The notes beneath the pieces are model-generated. The model made no database searches and had not been told where the DNA came from. It was given only the letters and a program-made list of their open reading frames with translations. A DNA stretch of 6,663 nucleotides from Oligosphaeraceae bacterium (GTDB taxonomy: Bacteria > Verrucomicrobiota > Lentisphaeria > Oligosphaerales > Oligosphaeraceae), in assembly GCA_012515455.1 (NCBI GenBank), contig JAAYYJ010000461.1:1-6663 (forward strand), written 5' to 3'. The position numbers and the translations under genes were made by a program. Positions 6,544-6,663 of the stretch are shown piece after piece (position 1 is the first letter of the stretch; each line of letters opens with the position of its first letter).

Positions 6544-6590
6544 CCAGGCTTGAAAGGGACCATTATCTGCTTTGTCCCTGGCAAGGCTGG
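6544..6590. repeat. Long imperfect hairpin downstream of the 1017-residue protein gene
   Basis: The arms 6544-6560 and 6574-6590 pair at 14 of 17 positions: CCAG/CTGG, a G/G mismatch, CTTG/CAAG, a symmetric AA/GG internal loop, then AGGGAC/GTCCCT closing a 13-base loop. It starts 79 bases after the stop codon. No T run follows on the plus strand and no A run precedes, so it is not a standard intrinsic terminator. It may be a 3' stabilising structure, a processing site or a copy of a small palindromic repeat. Confidence 0.55.
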
Positions 6591-6615
6591 CACTGCAGGT
6601 ACTCCCAGGTGCTTG

Positions 6616-6647
6616 ACCACAACCCAAGCAATGTGGTAACGCTCTTT
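6616..6647 (+). terminator. Weak terminator candidate near the right edge
   Basis: ACCACA (6616-6621) and TGTGGT (6632-6637) form a 6-bp stem with a 10-base loop. TTTT lies at 6644-6647, six bases after the stem. The gap and short T run make it a weak candidate, but it is the only stem followed by T's after the plus-strand gene. Confidence 0.2.
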
Positions 6648-6663
6648 TCCAGCCGAAATCTTC

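Noticed and set aside
1..6663. CRISPR array, tRNA/rRNA, insertion sequence or defence system
   Set aside because: I saw no regularly spaced repeats, cloverleaf or rRNA-like sequence, transposase or defence-type domain on either strand.

Overview
The window looks like an accessory carbohydrate-degradation locus from a Lentisphaerae/Kiritimatiellae- or Planctomycetes-type bacterium (PVC group). This is inferred from gene content: a formylglycine-type sulfatase, a DUF4838 protein and a very large glycoside-hydrolase-like protein. The DNA is moderately GC-rich and all three genes have clear Shine-Dalgarno sequences. The phylum-level assignment is a judgement from protein style, not a database match.

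Layout. Positions 1-1144 (minus strand) hold the first 381 codons of a secreted DUF4838-family protein that runs off the left edge. After a 63-base gap, positions 1208-2740 (minus strand) hold a complete 510-residue sulfatase that is read first, so the two probably form an operon in the order sulfatase, DUF4838. Positions 2741-3411 are a long (671-base) divergent intergenic region with several inverted repeats and one reasonable plus-strand promoter candidate. Positions 3412-6465 (plus strand) hold a complete 1017-residue multidomain protein of glycoside-hydrolase-like build that I cannot assign to a named family. Positions 6466-6663 are non-coding, with a long imperfect hairpin at 6544-6590 and a weaker stem near the right edge.

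How the parts may work together. DUF4838 proteins carry a hexosaminidase/glucuronidase-like N-terminal domain, sulfatases remove sulfate esters from glycans, and the large plus-strand protein has beta-sandwich modules, a probable barrel and a beta-galactosidase-trimerisation-like domain. Together they suggest use of a sulfated polysaccharide or host glycan. Only the DUF4838 protein has a visible signal peptide. The sulfatase and the 1017-residue protein look cytoplasmic from their N-termini, so the pathway may split between outside and inside the cell. No transporter, regulator, sulfatase-maturing enzyme, RNA gene, CRISPR array or mobile element is visible. The most unusual items are the unassigned 1017-residue protein and the long, hairpin-rich region in front of it.
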